NCBI GenBank assembly: GCA_029204225.1
Contig: MU832025.1
Span: forward strand, 1-64,000
Length of the DNA: 64,000 nucleotides
From: Diphasiastrum complanatum
Lineage: Eukaryota; Streptophyta; Lycopodiopsida; Lycopodiales; Lycopodiaceae
Direction: 5' to 3'
Made by a program: the position numbers and the translations under genes. A model generated the notes under the pieces. It ran no database searches. It had not been told where the DNA came from and saw only the letters and a list, made by a program, of their open reading frames with translations. Positions 22,472-33,700 of the stretch are shown piece after piece; positions within the stretch are counted from its first letter, which is position 1; the number at the start of each line of letters is the position of its first letter.

Positions 22472-24076
22472 ATGGACTTGGATGATACGTTGGAACCTAT
22501 AGAAGAACTACCAGAACTTGAGCCAACCGACGCTACAGAACCATCGTTAGTGATCGTAACACCTGCTGCTACAAAATCTGTTGCCAACAGAATGGCACGA
22601 CGTTTGGCTGAACCAATCATAGTACCCTTGGAGACAGGAGGACTACCGAAGCTTAGTGGATCCACTCTTGAGTTTCATGAAGCACCGTATGAAAGTGCCG
22701 AAGAGCATATTGATGCTTTTTGGACCACCTGCTTTACCAGTGCCATCACAAACTCACATCATGAAATGCTATTTTTCGCCACCACTTTATCTAGAACGGC
22801 TAGGCACTGGCATCGTAGTCTGCAGAGAGGTTCAATTCACACCATTGAGGAGTTCCATAGACTGTTCTTAATTGAGTATGTTCCCCACCAAACGGCTGAT
22901 GGCCTACTGTTCACACTGACTTCCCTACAACAAGGAAGTAACGAAACCATCCGACAATATTGGCGTCGTTTGACAGAGTGGTCACGGCAAGTGGAACCCA
23001 CTGTGTTACTACCACCCCTATTACTACCGACCTTTTTTCTACGAGGGCTCAATAATGACATACAAATGATTGTACGTCAAAGTAACCCCCAAACATTGGC
23101 TGAGGTAGTAGAGAAGGCAATCGTGGTAGAAGACGCACAAATTGCGGTTGCCCACACATCGCACCTATCTCAAGCAGTGAACAACTTGAACCTAAGCCCA
23201 GAAACGTAAAGAGGAGGCCCAATCGCAGCTATAGGGGCACATTCCATAGTGGAACCCCGTCCCATACAGGCTATTGAACCTCGACAAGGCATGAACGTGC
23301 AAACACAAGATGCACGAAGGCTCCAAGCACAGATGCTCAATAGAGGCTATGAGAGCACATGCTCTAACGTAGAACTAGGCGATATGCGAGCCATGCTAAA
23401 GGGATACATGGACGTGATGAGTGAGAATATGCAGACCTTAGCAGCAGATGTAAATTTTCTCAAACGACACCAAAATTTGTTGGGTCAAAGACACCCCATA
23501 GAAGGACCGAATCCCTTAGTGTGTAGACACTGTAGAGGGAATCATTTAAATTGAAACTGTCCCAACCAAGTTTGCGGGTACTGCAAGAGGCCTGGACACT
23601 TGGAGGATAGATGTTGGGTATGTAGAGATGCATTAAACACTGGGAATAGGATGCCTGGACCAGTGAACCATAGACCCCAGAAAAAGAGATCGGTGGGGCC
23701 ATGAAAGCCACCTCAATACATACAACGTGGACCCAGGATTAATCAGGTGGATAAATGGAAGGCATGCATAGAAGATGAGCGGCCACCCGTCAACTTCATT
23801 GTCGTGGAGACACTAGAGGAACCCATGAGCAGGAAAGAGGTTTTAGTAGTGACCCAGAGTAACCTCCCAAAACCCAAGCCTACACCAAAACCACCACCGG
23901 AGGTAGATAACCCAGTGGTTATTGAGAAGCCAGTATTCGAGCCTACACCCATCTACAGGGATCCAGTGTCCAAAGAGCAAGGTGAGGTTAGCATCTTGGA
24001 AGGGCGTAGACATCCCAGATTCCTAGGACCGAGAAAAGGGAAAACCGGCCTAGAATCTAAGAGAACCATGACCTGA
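22472..24076 (+). pseudogene. Gypsy gag (giant element)
   Basis: One reading frame encodes an acidic N-terminus and then a retrotransposon-gag capsid domain. That domain shows 'HIDAFWTTCF', 'ARHWHRSLQRGSIHTIEEF' and 'RRLTEWSRQVE' (about 22640-23060). A coiled-coil-prone segment follows at about 23330-23460, with two zinc knuckles at 23521-23621. The first knuckle is CRHCRGNHLN-stop-NC, and the second is a canonical CX2CX4HX4C (CGYCKRPGHLEDRC). In-frame stops lie at 23207 (TAA), 23552, 23702 and 24074 (all TGA), but the frame never shifts. A proline-rich linker (about 23860-23960) leads to the protease. The ATG at 22472 is the first in this frame with no stop before the conserved domain. Confidence 0.8.
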
Positions 24077-24109
24077 ACGCGTAGGTTTAGAAAGGATATA
24101 GACCTAAAC

Positions 24110-24694
24110 TTGAAGAGAGGGAATATTGACCTAGGTCAAGCCCTAGAGAATCTAAAATTGGAAATAGGACTCTGGCAACTAGTACAGTTGTCACCCACTA
24201 TTAAACGCACAGTCAAACGATTGATGAGACCACCCATGACCAGAACACTGGAGCCACCTACAATAGAAAAAGTAGATGCAGATTTGTTAGATCGCTACCG
24301 TCCTAAGGTAGATGTACTCATAGATGGCCTAGTCATTTCAGGGGCCATAGTTGATGTAGGGTCGGCAGTTAACATCATAAGTCTAGAACTTTCAGACCAC
24401 CTTGGTTTTACTCTAGAACCTGCTACCTTGACAGCCCTAAAGCTAGCCAACAACTCTGTGATCAAACCAGAGGGCGAGCTTAAGAATGTACCCATTACCG
24501 TGGCTAACAAGACCATTCAAGTGGACTTTTATGTCATGAGGATGTACGCCAGGAATCGGGGGTACTCTATATTGTTAGGATGGCCATGGCTCAGGCTTAG
24601 CAACTGCACAGTCGACATCCCCTTAGGAGTACTGATTTTTGGAAGGGGTAGAGAACGTACCATAGTAGACGGCTATCTCGAGGTGCCTCAGTAA
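24110..24694 (+). pseudogene. Gypsy aspartic protease
   Basis: In the same frame as gag, this region encodes the retropepsin that would cut the polyprotein. The flap-strand context 'VDVLIDGLVISGAIVDVGS' and the far motif 'YSILLGWPWLR' are typical of plant gypsy proteases. The active-site triad that normally reads D-S/T-G here reads D-V-G (about 24352-24360), which should abolish activity. The region ends at a TAA (24692-24694). Beyond it the same frame continues through an acidic linker into the RT. Confidence 0.75.
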
Positions 24695-24856
24695 AAAAGA
24701 GCACCCATACCTTCGTCTAAGTGGGAGGAGGTCACGAGTAGTGAGGACGCTGATGAGTCCACTACGAGTGAAGATGAACCAGACCTGAGATCACTGGATA
24801 TAGAGTGGAGCACTCCAGAAGAGCGGCCTCCCAAAGTTCGAGACGTCGATATTTGC

Positions 24857-26446
24857 TTGATAAACCTAGGAACCCTAGAAGAGCCCAAGCACATCAAAAT
24901 AGGTGCTTCCCTAGGCATTGGAGAAAAAGAAGAATACGAACGGTTGTGTAGAAAGCACCAACATATTTTTGCCTGGGACTACTCAGAGTTGAAGGGGATT
25001 TCACCCGATCTAGTGACTCATACAATACCACTGAAGGAGGGAGCCAAACCTATACGACAAAAACAACGCCGACTACCCTACCACCTAAAGGAAGGAGTAT
25101 ATACTGAACTCGAGAGACATCGAAATGCTGGTCTGATATTTTCGGTAGAAAACACCGAGTGGTGCTCCCCAATAGTGCCTCGCACCAAGAAGAACTCTAC
25201 ATGCATTCGCGTATGTGTGGATTATAACAGGTTTAACAAACAGACTAAGAATGACTACTATCCATTGCCGTTCATAGACCAAGTCCTTGAAGAAATGGTA
25301 GGAAGAGACCCTGAGTACTCTTTCATGGACTGTTTCGCAGGCTATAATCAGATAGCCATAGTAGAAGAGGATATATTGAAGACCACCTTCACAACCACGT
25401 TTGGGATTTTTGCTTACCACGTCATTCCCTTTGGGTTGACTAATGCCTCTGGAACCTATCAGAGGTTTATGAACAAGCACTTCAAGGATATCTTAGACGA
25501 AAACCTCAAAATTTTTATAGATGACCTCTATGGGACAACCACTGTCACAGAACATCTCACCATGCTAGAGAAGTGTTTTCAGAAGTGCGCAGTAACCTGT
25601 ATAGCCTTGAATACTAACAAGTGCCTATTCGGAGTTCCTTACGGGGTACTATTAGGACATGTCATAAGCAAGTACGACATGGCAACTGATCCAGAAAAAA
25701 TAGCTTTGCTCCTAGCCATGATGGCACCAACTACAGTGTCCCAACTTCAGACCTTCTTAGGCTCGAGCGAGTATTACAAAAGATATGTGATGGCCTATGC
25801 CACACATACTTACCAGATGACTGGCTTATTGAAAACCAACGTGGAGTGGACTTGGGACGAGGCACGTGAGAAGACTTTTCAGGCATTGGCTAATGCTCCA
25901 ATATTGAAAACACCTATGTACGACAGGGAGTTCTTCATTTTCACGAGCACCACGGACACATGCATAAGCTGTTGTTTGGCCCAAATTTGGGACAAAAAAT
26001 ATCACCCTATTATTTTTATAGGGAGAAAACTGAACAAAGCCAAACTTAATTATAGTAAGGCTGAGAAAATTTGTTTGGGGATAGCTTACGCTGTCGCCAA
26101 ACTAAGACATTACCTATTGCATCGAAAAGTGACTTTCTTTACCAAGAGTACTGCAGTCACCTTGATGATTAATAAACTAAAACCTCCTGAACGCTTAATG
26201 AAGTGGATAATCTCCCTTCAAGAGTTTGACTACACCCTCCAAAGCAAGCCGCCTAAACTGCAGGGGTTAAACGATTGTATTTGCGAGCTGGGAGGGGTTA
26301 CTGAAGCAGACAATGAGTGGGAGACTGATCACTTAAGAGAACTTTTGAGGGCAGACATTGACACAATTCTTGAGTGGTATACAGCTTTAGTAACCTACCT
26401 ATCCACACTAGAGACACCCAACAGTATGATGACTCCAGAAAAATGA
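24857..26446 (+). pseudogene. Gypsy reverse transcriptase with degenerate RNase H
   Basis: The frame is open for about 530 codons. RT signatures appear in order: the entry region 'HTIPLKEGAKPIRQKQRR', 'IRVCVDYNRFNKQTKNDYYP', 'FMDCFAGYNQI', 'VIPFGLTNASGTYQRFM', the catalytic 'IFIDDLYG' and 'LGHVIS'. A thumb/connection and an RNase H of the usual gypsy kind follow (about 25915-26190). In this RNase H the first aspartate may remain ('TSTTDTC'). The expected glutamate of the E-K-E segment reads isoleucine ('AEKICLGI'), and the T-D-H aspartate reads lysine ('FFTKSTA'). This first RNase H therefore looks catalytically dead while RT retains its FIDD box. Stops follow at 26444 and 26459, both TGA. 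Confidence 0.85.
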
Positions 26447-26491
26447 AAGCTACGTCTATGAGCCCTAAAGTTTGCCTTAATAGGGGGCACA

Positions 26492-27608
26492 TTGTACAGA
26501 CGAGGTGTAGAAGGATTGTATCGAAGATGCGTCACTCCTGAAGAAGCCAAATTTATACTAGAGGAGTGTCACGATTCTGCCTATGGGGGCCACTTTGCCG
26601 GCCAACTCACAGGGCAAAAAATTCTGAGGGCGGGTTACTGGTGGCCGATACTATTCCAAGATGCCCATTTACATGCCCGGAACTGTGACACCTGTCAACG
26701 AGTTGACAAGACGGATAACAGGGTGCGATCGTTAGTTCCAATACAGGCTTGTATCTCTTTTGAAAAATGGGGCATCGACTTCGTTGGCCCAATACACCCA
26801 GCTTCATCTAGCCGAAAACATTATATCATAGTGGCCACTGACTATTTCACAAAGTGGGCCGAGGCACGGGCTGTGGCCAAAGATAATGCAAAAGAAACCG
26901 CCTGGTTTTTACTAGAACAGGTGATAGGCCGGTTTGGTACACCCAGAGAACTCATCTCTGGTAGGGGTACCCATTTCCTAAACAAAACTATCAAGGCATT
27001 GACCGATCAAGCACCGAAAAAGCACACCCTATCACCCGCAAGCCAACGGTCAGGCTGAAAGCACGAACAAACAACTAGTCGGTATTCTAAGGAAAACCGT
27101 ATCAGATCGACAGAGGGATTGGGACAAAAAACTGTACTCGGCATTGTGGGCATATAATGTCACCTATAAGACCAGTACCAACCACACTCCCTTTTTTCTA
27201 TTGTATGGCCAAGAATGTGTACTGCCAATAGAAATAGAGCTCCTATCCTTGTGGTTTGCCATGAAGCACAACCTAGGAGAGAAAGAATCAATACAACACC
27301 GACTGGACACTTTACAAGACCTGGACGAGCACCGAATAGCTGTCCTAGATCACCAAGAAACCCACAAAAGATGCATGAAGGAGATTCATGATAGGAACAT
27401 GCGCGATTACGAGTTCAGGCAGGGGTAGTTAGTGTTGTTCTACGATGCTAGACATGAGCTGATGCCTCAAAAGTTAAGGCCACGCTGGAGTGGTCCATAT
27501 GTAATAGTGAAACTGTATGAAAATAACACGATTAAGCAGGCAGAGTTAAACGGTAAAATTTTTAAGCACCGAACCAACATAAACAAGATAAAAGCTTACC
27601 GTAGTTAA
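26492..27608 (+). pseudogene. Gypsy integrase
   Basis: The frame continues into an integrase. It has an HHCC zinc domain ('CHDSAYGGHFAG' and 'NCDTCQR') and a core with the first aspartate in 'KWGIDFVGP'. The second catalytic aspartate is replaced by glycine: 'LISGRGTHFLN', where D-R-G is expected. A deletion of a few codons and a frameshift near 27015 follow. The new frame holds the glutamate motif 'YHPQANGQAESTN', then 'LWAYNVTYKTSTNHTPFFLLYG' and a C-terminal 'LRPRWSGPYVIVKL' module, ending in TAA at 27606-27608. A TAG at 27426 interrupts it. The product would insert element cDNA, but this copy cannot. Confidence 0.85.
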
Positions 27609-27828
27609 AGAGAAGCCGAAGTCACCTGTACAATATATAACACCTTTTCCTGTTCACCTTTTCAGGTATCGGAGTGAACGACTTAGAAGCATCACGAATA
27701 TAGGGAACACTCACAGAATCAAAAGTAGCCTTAGTGACCTTGTACATATACGCTGAACGGAAGGGTGCGAAAAACCAAAACAAAAATTCATAAAGTCAAG
27801 AAAAATACAAAAAGATTATTGTTGTGAT

Positions 27829-28503
27829 ATGGAACTCACCCAAGAACTTGGGACATATACGTTGAAGGTAGACGGAGCCTGCAGACATTCAAATAGAGAA
27901 GGTGCCATAGGAGCAGTATTGCAGAATTCCAATGGGACTAAACTAGCCAGTATAGGAGTCCTCTTAGGGAAAGGATTCATGAACAACACTGCCGAATACA
28001 AAGCCCTTCTAATCAGTCTACAAATGACCATGCGAGTTGCACAAACTATAGGCAACCTCCAAATTATGGGAGATTCACAACTCCTAATCCGAGGTATGAC
28101 TGGCGTATACCGACTCAAAAGCAGGACCTTATAGGCCTATGCAATTGCCATCAACGAATACACTAGAGAGTTTTTCCACATCGAATGGATGCATATTCCA
28201 TGAGCACAGAACCAACGTGCTGATAGTCTAGCTGCGATAGCCTACGACCATGATCATTACTGGCAATGTGAGCCATATAGGGTAGTCATTTCACCCATAA
28301 CCATTGCTGTAGAGCTATGGACAGTCCTAAAAGCCCAAGCATGGTATGGAGTTCGGTGGATCAGAAGTCTGATAAACCAAGTAGGTCTAGAGAATCCCCA
28401 ACTCCTAGCCCAATTACATCAGCTAATGAGCCATGACCTATCTAGAACTTGTTTTAGGTCACACCATAGTAGCATAACCAGTGGGTTAATGCACACGACC
28501 TAA
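27829..28503 (+). pseudogene. Second (archaeal-type) RNase H domain, aRNH
   Basis: A separate frame begins at the ATG at 27829, about 220 bp after the integrase. It shows an RVT_3/archaeal-type RNase H with its acidic residues in order: D in 'LKVDGAC', E in 'NTAEYKALL', D in 'IMGDSQLLI', and the late D in 'NQRADSLAA'. Two stops interrupt it (TAG 28132, TGA 28201), and the frame otherwise runs to TAA at 28501-28503. The last 70 codons or so after the domain have no recognised motif. Acquisition of such a domain is documented for the Tat group of plant gypsy elements. Its position after integrase, in its own frame, is the notable point here. Confidence 0.75.
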
Positions 28504-28598
28504 GTACATAGTAAAACCCCTACCCTAGCACGAACCTGACAGATATACGGAGGGGGAGAGGGGTGTAAGGTTTAAAGATTTTTTGTACATTTAACACA

Positions 28599-29636
28599 TT
28601 GTATATTCATGTATATAAATGCATAACACAGGTGATGAAATTCACTGCTGGAAAGAGTATGGAAGATCCACAGAGCAGTAATCAGCCAGACCAACGCCAT
28701 AGAAAACTGATGAGGTTCGTACTGAAGGAAGGACAAAGGACCGACATAGAAATCCAGCGTCTGAAAGAAGAATTGAAGAAACAAAAGAACCTACGAATCA
28801 GAGCCACTAACGAGCTAGTTAGCACCAATAAGGAGCGAAATACCTGGAAGCAGAAGTACAATGACCTCAAGAAGACTAGTGAAAGACGACAGATAAGCCA
28901 TAGGGAGGGGTATAAAGGGCAGGAAAAGATCCTAGCCAACACCAAGGTGGAACTAGCTACAACCGAAACTACCGTAGCCATGCTAGCTAGGCAGTTACAT
29001 GAGTATCAGAGAAAAGAAACTGCAAGAGGACCAATCAGGCCTCAGAGTTCCCGCAACCCTTTACCCGCTTACCCTATGCACCGCAAGAAAATTTTGTCGG
29101 ACAGTCTGTTCTACAAAATTTTTGATGCTTACAGCTTATATCTACCGCCCATGGAGTTTCCGCTAGATATCCAGATTTTTGAGCTACGACCATCCACGAG
29201 TTCCGCCCTTAGATCCACATGGCCACTCATCCCAGGTAGTTTTGAAAACTACAAAGATTCCTGTGAGAGCTTATGTAGGTTCTCAGTTGTTGCCGCGCAC
29301 CAGAAAAATGATATCATTAGATTGGCTGGCCACTATGCCTACTGCCTACAGAATTTGCTACTACAACCTCGGGGCGCTAAGACTAGACCCACCAGGATTC
29401 ACCTTACCAGATGGTGGTACAACCCCAATGAGTCCATGGAGTCAGGAGCGGAACTAGCATTGTACCTGCGAATGCATGACAGAACTTCCAGGGAATGCAG
29501 ATCCCTTAATGAGATGTTTTATTTTAAGTTCTTGGAAGGTGCCGATCCAGCCCTTGTGGATGTGGCAGAAGTGGACCCCAATTACACCGGTGAGTTGAAG
29601 AACCAACAGACAGAAATGTGCAGGAATGCACTGTAG
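28599..29636 (+). CDS. Uninterrupted 3' ORF of the gypsy element, unknown function
   Basis: An open frame of 345 codons with no stop lies between the second RNase H and the 3' LTR. Likely starts are the ATG at 28635 or the one at 28659. The N-terminal half (about residues 30-150) is charged and heptad-like, predicting a coiled coil. It is followed by a basic, proline-containing linker. The C-terminal half contains 'LPPMEFPLDIQIFEL', 'RFSVVAAHQKNDIIRLAGHY' and 'RWWYNPNESMES', and looks globular. I recognise no family, and it is not envelope-like because there is no membrane segment. Its intactness beside a gag-pol with many stops suggests later damage elsewhere, or a shorter target for mutation. 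A TATAAA-containing stretch at 28612-28617 lies just upstream of the likely starts. Confidence 0.6.
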   Translation: MYIHVYKCITQVMKFTAGKSMEDPQSSNQPDQRHRKLMRFVLKEGQRTDIEIQRLKEELKKQKNLRIRATNELVSTNKERNTWKQKYNDLKKTSERRQISHREGYKGQEKILANTKVELATTETTVAMLARQLHEYQRKETARGPIRPQSSRNPLPAYPMHRKKILSDSLFYKIFDAYSLYLPPMEFPLDIQIFELRPSTSSALRSTWPLIPGSFENYKDSCESLCRFSVVAAHQKNDIIRLAGHYAYCLQNLLLQPRGAKTRPTRIHLTRWWYNPNESMESGAELALYLRMHDRTSRECRSLNEMFYFKFLEGADPALVDVAEVDPNYTGELKNQQTEMCRNAL

Positions 29637-30770
29637 CCACCCACCTCACTATTATGCATCATACACTAGACACAGTATGGTGAGCATCTGTTGCAAGTCT
29701 CAATTTTCTATGCATACATATTTATTGCATCTCTATAAAAACTCTGAGCTGCATTTGGTCATTTGCTAACTTCTATGGGCCTAAATGAATGTATAGATGC
29801 ATAGTTGAGGGGGGGTTGAGAGAGAAAAAAAGGGAACAAAAACAGTGCAGTGGGGTGGGGAGTGACTCCATCGCCCAATGGGTAAGGCACAAAAGAAAAA
29901 TATATATAAAAGAAGAAAAAGAAAACATAAAAAGAGAGAGAAAGAAAGACTGAGAGAAAAGTAAGAGAAAAAAGAGAAAAAAGAAAAAGACTTCAACTGT
30001 ATGTATCATATCTCGAACCAATTTGTGAGGATGAGTGATGTCTCGCACATCCATAAGAGGTGAGGACGATTTTCCTAATTGATTCCGTAGACTAGTGGAA
30101 AACCAGTACTTCCTAGCATCTTGTGTATTGGATCTTAGGACAATAAGTTGTCCTACATGTCAGAATATAGGGCTTGAGAGAAGAGTCAGTACAGAGAGGA
30201 GACTAGATGGTTATTCCCTATTGAATCCGTTCTTAGAGAGTATAAGCTGAATGTCTAAACAAGAAAAGAATTGATAATCACCAGTCTGGACCGGTTTTAG
30301 AGTTTGGGACACTAAAGCCTCATTGCGTATGCATTCACACACACATCAATGACACGGTGTTAGACACAATATTGATGACTTGCATCCATATCATCCCATC
30401 TCCAATCCTGAGATTTGCATTTGCATATCCCTCCATGCATGGGTCCAAAAGTGGGCATTGCCTTACATCTGATAGAATTGGGAGCATTTGCCATTTAGGT
30501 CACAGGTGGGTTTTTGTAGGTATGAAGACACCAAACTGTTCAAAGATGCTGTGGTTAAATCCAATCCGGTTGCAGATGGATCCTAAGGGCTAAATCGACG
30601 GCCTTTGGGTAGGAAGCTGTTGAAGACATCCTACCAACTCACTGTGGTTAGCATCGCCTAGCAAGGGTGCTGAGCCTACTAAACTTGATCCACCACCAGG
30701 AGCTGGTCTGCGAAACCAGAGACTCTGGGTCCGCCGTATGGGGACCATACTACCCAGTGGTAGTCGCCAA
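29637..30770 (+). other. Gypsy 3' untranslated internal region
   Basis: No coding region is recognised. Strongly purine-rich stretches lie at about 29806-29846 and 29888-29990 and are candidates for polypurine primers. The bases directly before the 3' LTR (30740-30770) are not purine-rich, which is unusual. The open frames seen on the minus strand here simply mirror the purine tracts. Confidence 0.45.
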
Positions 30771-33700
30771 TGTTAGCCGATATTTTCGCACGGAAAATCG
30801 GGTTAATATTGAAGTTTAAGTTTGCAATAATTGAAAAAATCCGCATGTAAAACTCAGATATTAGAGAAAAATCGACACAAATTTGGGTCCCAGCCCATCC
30901 TGAAGTGGCTAGACACAGTTTAAAAGTAAGAAACTAACTTTCGAAAAAATCGTCAAAAATGTTTTGTGGTCAAGTTTTGTAAGACCGAGCCAAAAGTGCC
31001 GGTCCACCTAGAATTGGGTCCCAGCCCGCCCTAAATGAGGCTAGAGCAAATTTTGCGGCCTTAGAAATGGCCGGTGAATATTTTACAACTTTTCAAAAAA
31101 ATGGCCAGCTGTAAAAAAAATAGCTAGTATGACCGTGCTAAAATCTCACCATGTACTGAGTTCATTTTTACTAATATATGATCACTTAGTGTATTTTTCA
31201 GGAAAACCGTGTTGTCGTGGGAGCCCTAGTCATGAATGCCGAAAAAGTCAACCATAGAAGAAAAAATCGAGAAAGAAAAGTTTCGGAAAAAAACGGGACC
31301 GGGAAATATGGATTCAGTGTCAAGGAGTCACAGAAACTCTAACAGCAAAGTTTGGGCAATTTACGGGCAATTAACAAAATGTGCGGGCCAAGTGGTTACC
31401 CAACAGGCCGAAAATTCAGACAAATGAGCAGTAGGCGCACGACCCTTGAAAAATCGAAGAAAGGCTAAAAACGAAGGTACCCAAAGAAAAAATGAAGGCC
31501 ACCTACTAAAAATAGGGGTTGAAAAAGGGCCTCACCCAAAATTTGGATATTAAATGCCAAAACACCTTGGAGGCTATAAAAATTGGGAGGTACACCCACT
31601 ACCATTGACATTTTGGGCTTCTAGGGTGTACAAAAGGGCAAACTTGAATGGCCTCCCTAGCCTTTGACAAAAATGGCATCTTGGCTAGTTTTGGAAGAGA
31701 GCCTTGAATGAACCACTCCCCCACTCTCTTATGGAGGCCACTAGGTGTACTATCAAATGGGTTGAGGACAAATGGCAAAGAGGGCTTGAAGGGCATGAAA
31801 ATTGGCAAAGCCTCATTTTGAAGGGGGACACTTGGGTTTTCCTATAAAAAGGAGCCAACTCTTTGTATTTGTGTATGTGTGTTGAGAGTTAGTGTTGAGA
31901 GTATGTGTGTTGAGAGTTAGTGTATTTGGATGTTAGATTGGTATCCTTGTTGTCTTGCCTCATATGAGTGTGATTTGCTTGGAGGTAGTGTCTTGAATTG
32001 TAGTTGTGTGGTGTGGTTGTTGTTAGTGGTTTGAGAGTAATGTTAGTTGTTAGGTTGAATGCTTAAATGTTAGTTACTACTATTAGATGGTAGTTACTAT
32101 ATTTAAGGAGGACTTATAGCTCCAATGTGGAGTGATGGCCGTTTAGGGTTTACTTGTGGGAGTTGATCGTTACTTTTGCTTGGTGTTAATGCTTGCTTGG
32201 ATGTTGCATTGCTCTTCTTGTGTGTGGTGGATGTTTGAAGGTGAGCATTGCGACAGTTAGTTGTTTGTTGGTCAAAAGCGGCTCATGGATGGGGAGCTGT
32301 GTTTTGTTGGTTGATTGTCATTGATTGAGTGAATGGTTGGTTGGAATGAGTGCATTGTGGATTGAGTGTTATGAGCATGGTGTGTGGTTTCTTGTAGATT
32401 GAGTGCATTGCTTAGAGAGAGGGAGAGGGTGAAGGGTTTACCCTCTCGTTTGTTGTAAGGTGGACGGAGAGAAGGTTTGCATGTGGATTGAGAGCATTGT
32501 TGAGTAGTTGGTTTGGATGTGAATGCACTCACAATTTTTTTCCTTGGTTCATTCCGTGTTAGGATGCATGTGTGAAGGACCATGCCATTGCTTCATAGAA
32601 TTGAATGAGTTGAATGCTTGTTAGAAGAGTGTATATGCATGCATTAGGGTTCGAATGATGAGCACACCATTTGCATGACAAAAAGAATGCAACATCAGCA
32701 AGGGCAACATTATGATAGTGGTTGCAGCCCTATCTACGCCTTTGGTGTGCAAGTTTTCATCAACAATCAGACCTACCAACGATCTAGCAACTTGTCATGG
32801 CCTAGTGACCCATTTACACGTATGTCACATGGCCCCACAACATGTGTGCGGGCTGTTTCAGCCCATTTATAGCCTATTGAGGGTTGTACCATCCTATTTT
32901 TGGCATGTTTAGACGTTCTCAATCCTGCCTATGACCTGTTGAGGCCCTACCGATGCCGAAACCTACTGCTTGTGCCCTATTATCTCTTTAACAAGTTGTA
33001 CCAGTCATCCATCGACTCCACAGATCTATTTGCAGCCTGTCCGTAGCTCCCTTTGCTGTTCAGAGGCACGTACCTGCTGACCTTGTGACCTGCCTGTGTG
33101 GCCCTATCTACCTCTGTCTGCGGCTTCCTAAGGCCTGTACCTACTGTCTGCAGCCAATAGATTGCTGCCACATGGCCTGCAACTGTCAGAACAGGCCCCT
33201 TCCCTAACTGCGGCCTACCTGCTGGCCCTGCGACCTACCTGTTGACCTTGTACCACCTGCCTGCGGCCAGAAAGCCCTATTACGGCCCTGAACCTCTGTC
33301 TGCGACTCTCTGTCAAGCCTGCCTGCGGATTTTTTGATCTGTCCTGTCCGTCCGTGGCTCGTTGTGGACCTGCACCTACTTGCCTGTGAAAAAATCAGAC
33401 TTCTACAATCTGTCAGTGACCTACCTGCAGCCAGTACCAGCCGGTTGCGGATTTTCGATGGCCGGTTACAGTAAAAAATCAACCTCTGATAGCCTGCCAG
33501 CGAACTAGAACCCTGTTGCAGTCTCTGATCCCTACCCACTGCCAAAAATCAGACCTACTGTGGTTTGTTCTTCACCGACTGACTATGACAAAGCAAGTAC
33601 CAAGCAGCAAACGGAAGGCGACATGGGAAGAAAGTAGCATTCATGACTAGTTGGACTCTCCGACAAACCGGTTACCTCACACGTATCTGAGGAAATCGCA

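Noticed and set aside
25085-25480. 131-codon minus-strand frame
   Set aside because: It is a shadow of the RT gene on the other strand.
29840-29890. tRNA-like sequence near 'ccatcgcccaatgggtaaggcac'
   Set aside because: It resembles a D-arm phrase, but no anticodon arm, T arm or acceptor pairing could be found.
29773-30054. Phenylalanine/serine-rich minus-strand frames
   Set aside because: They are the reverse of the purine-rich tract in the gypsy 3' region, with biased composition and no domain.
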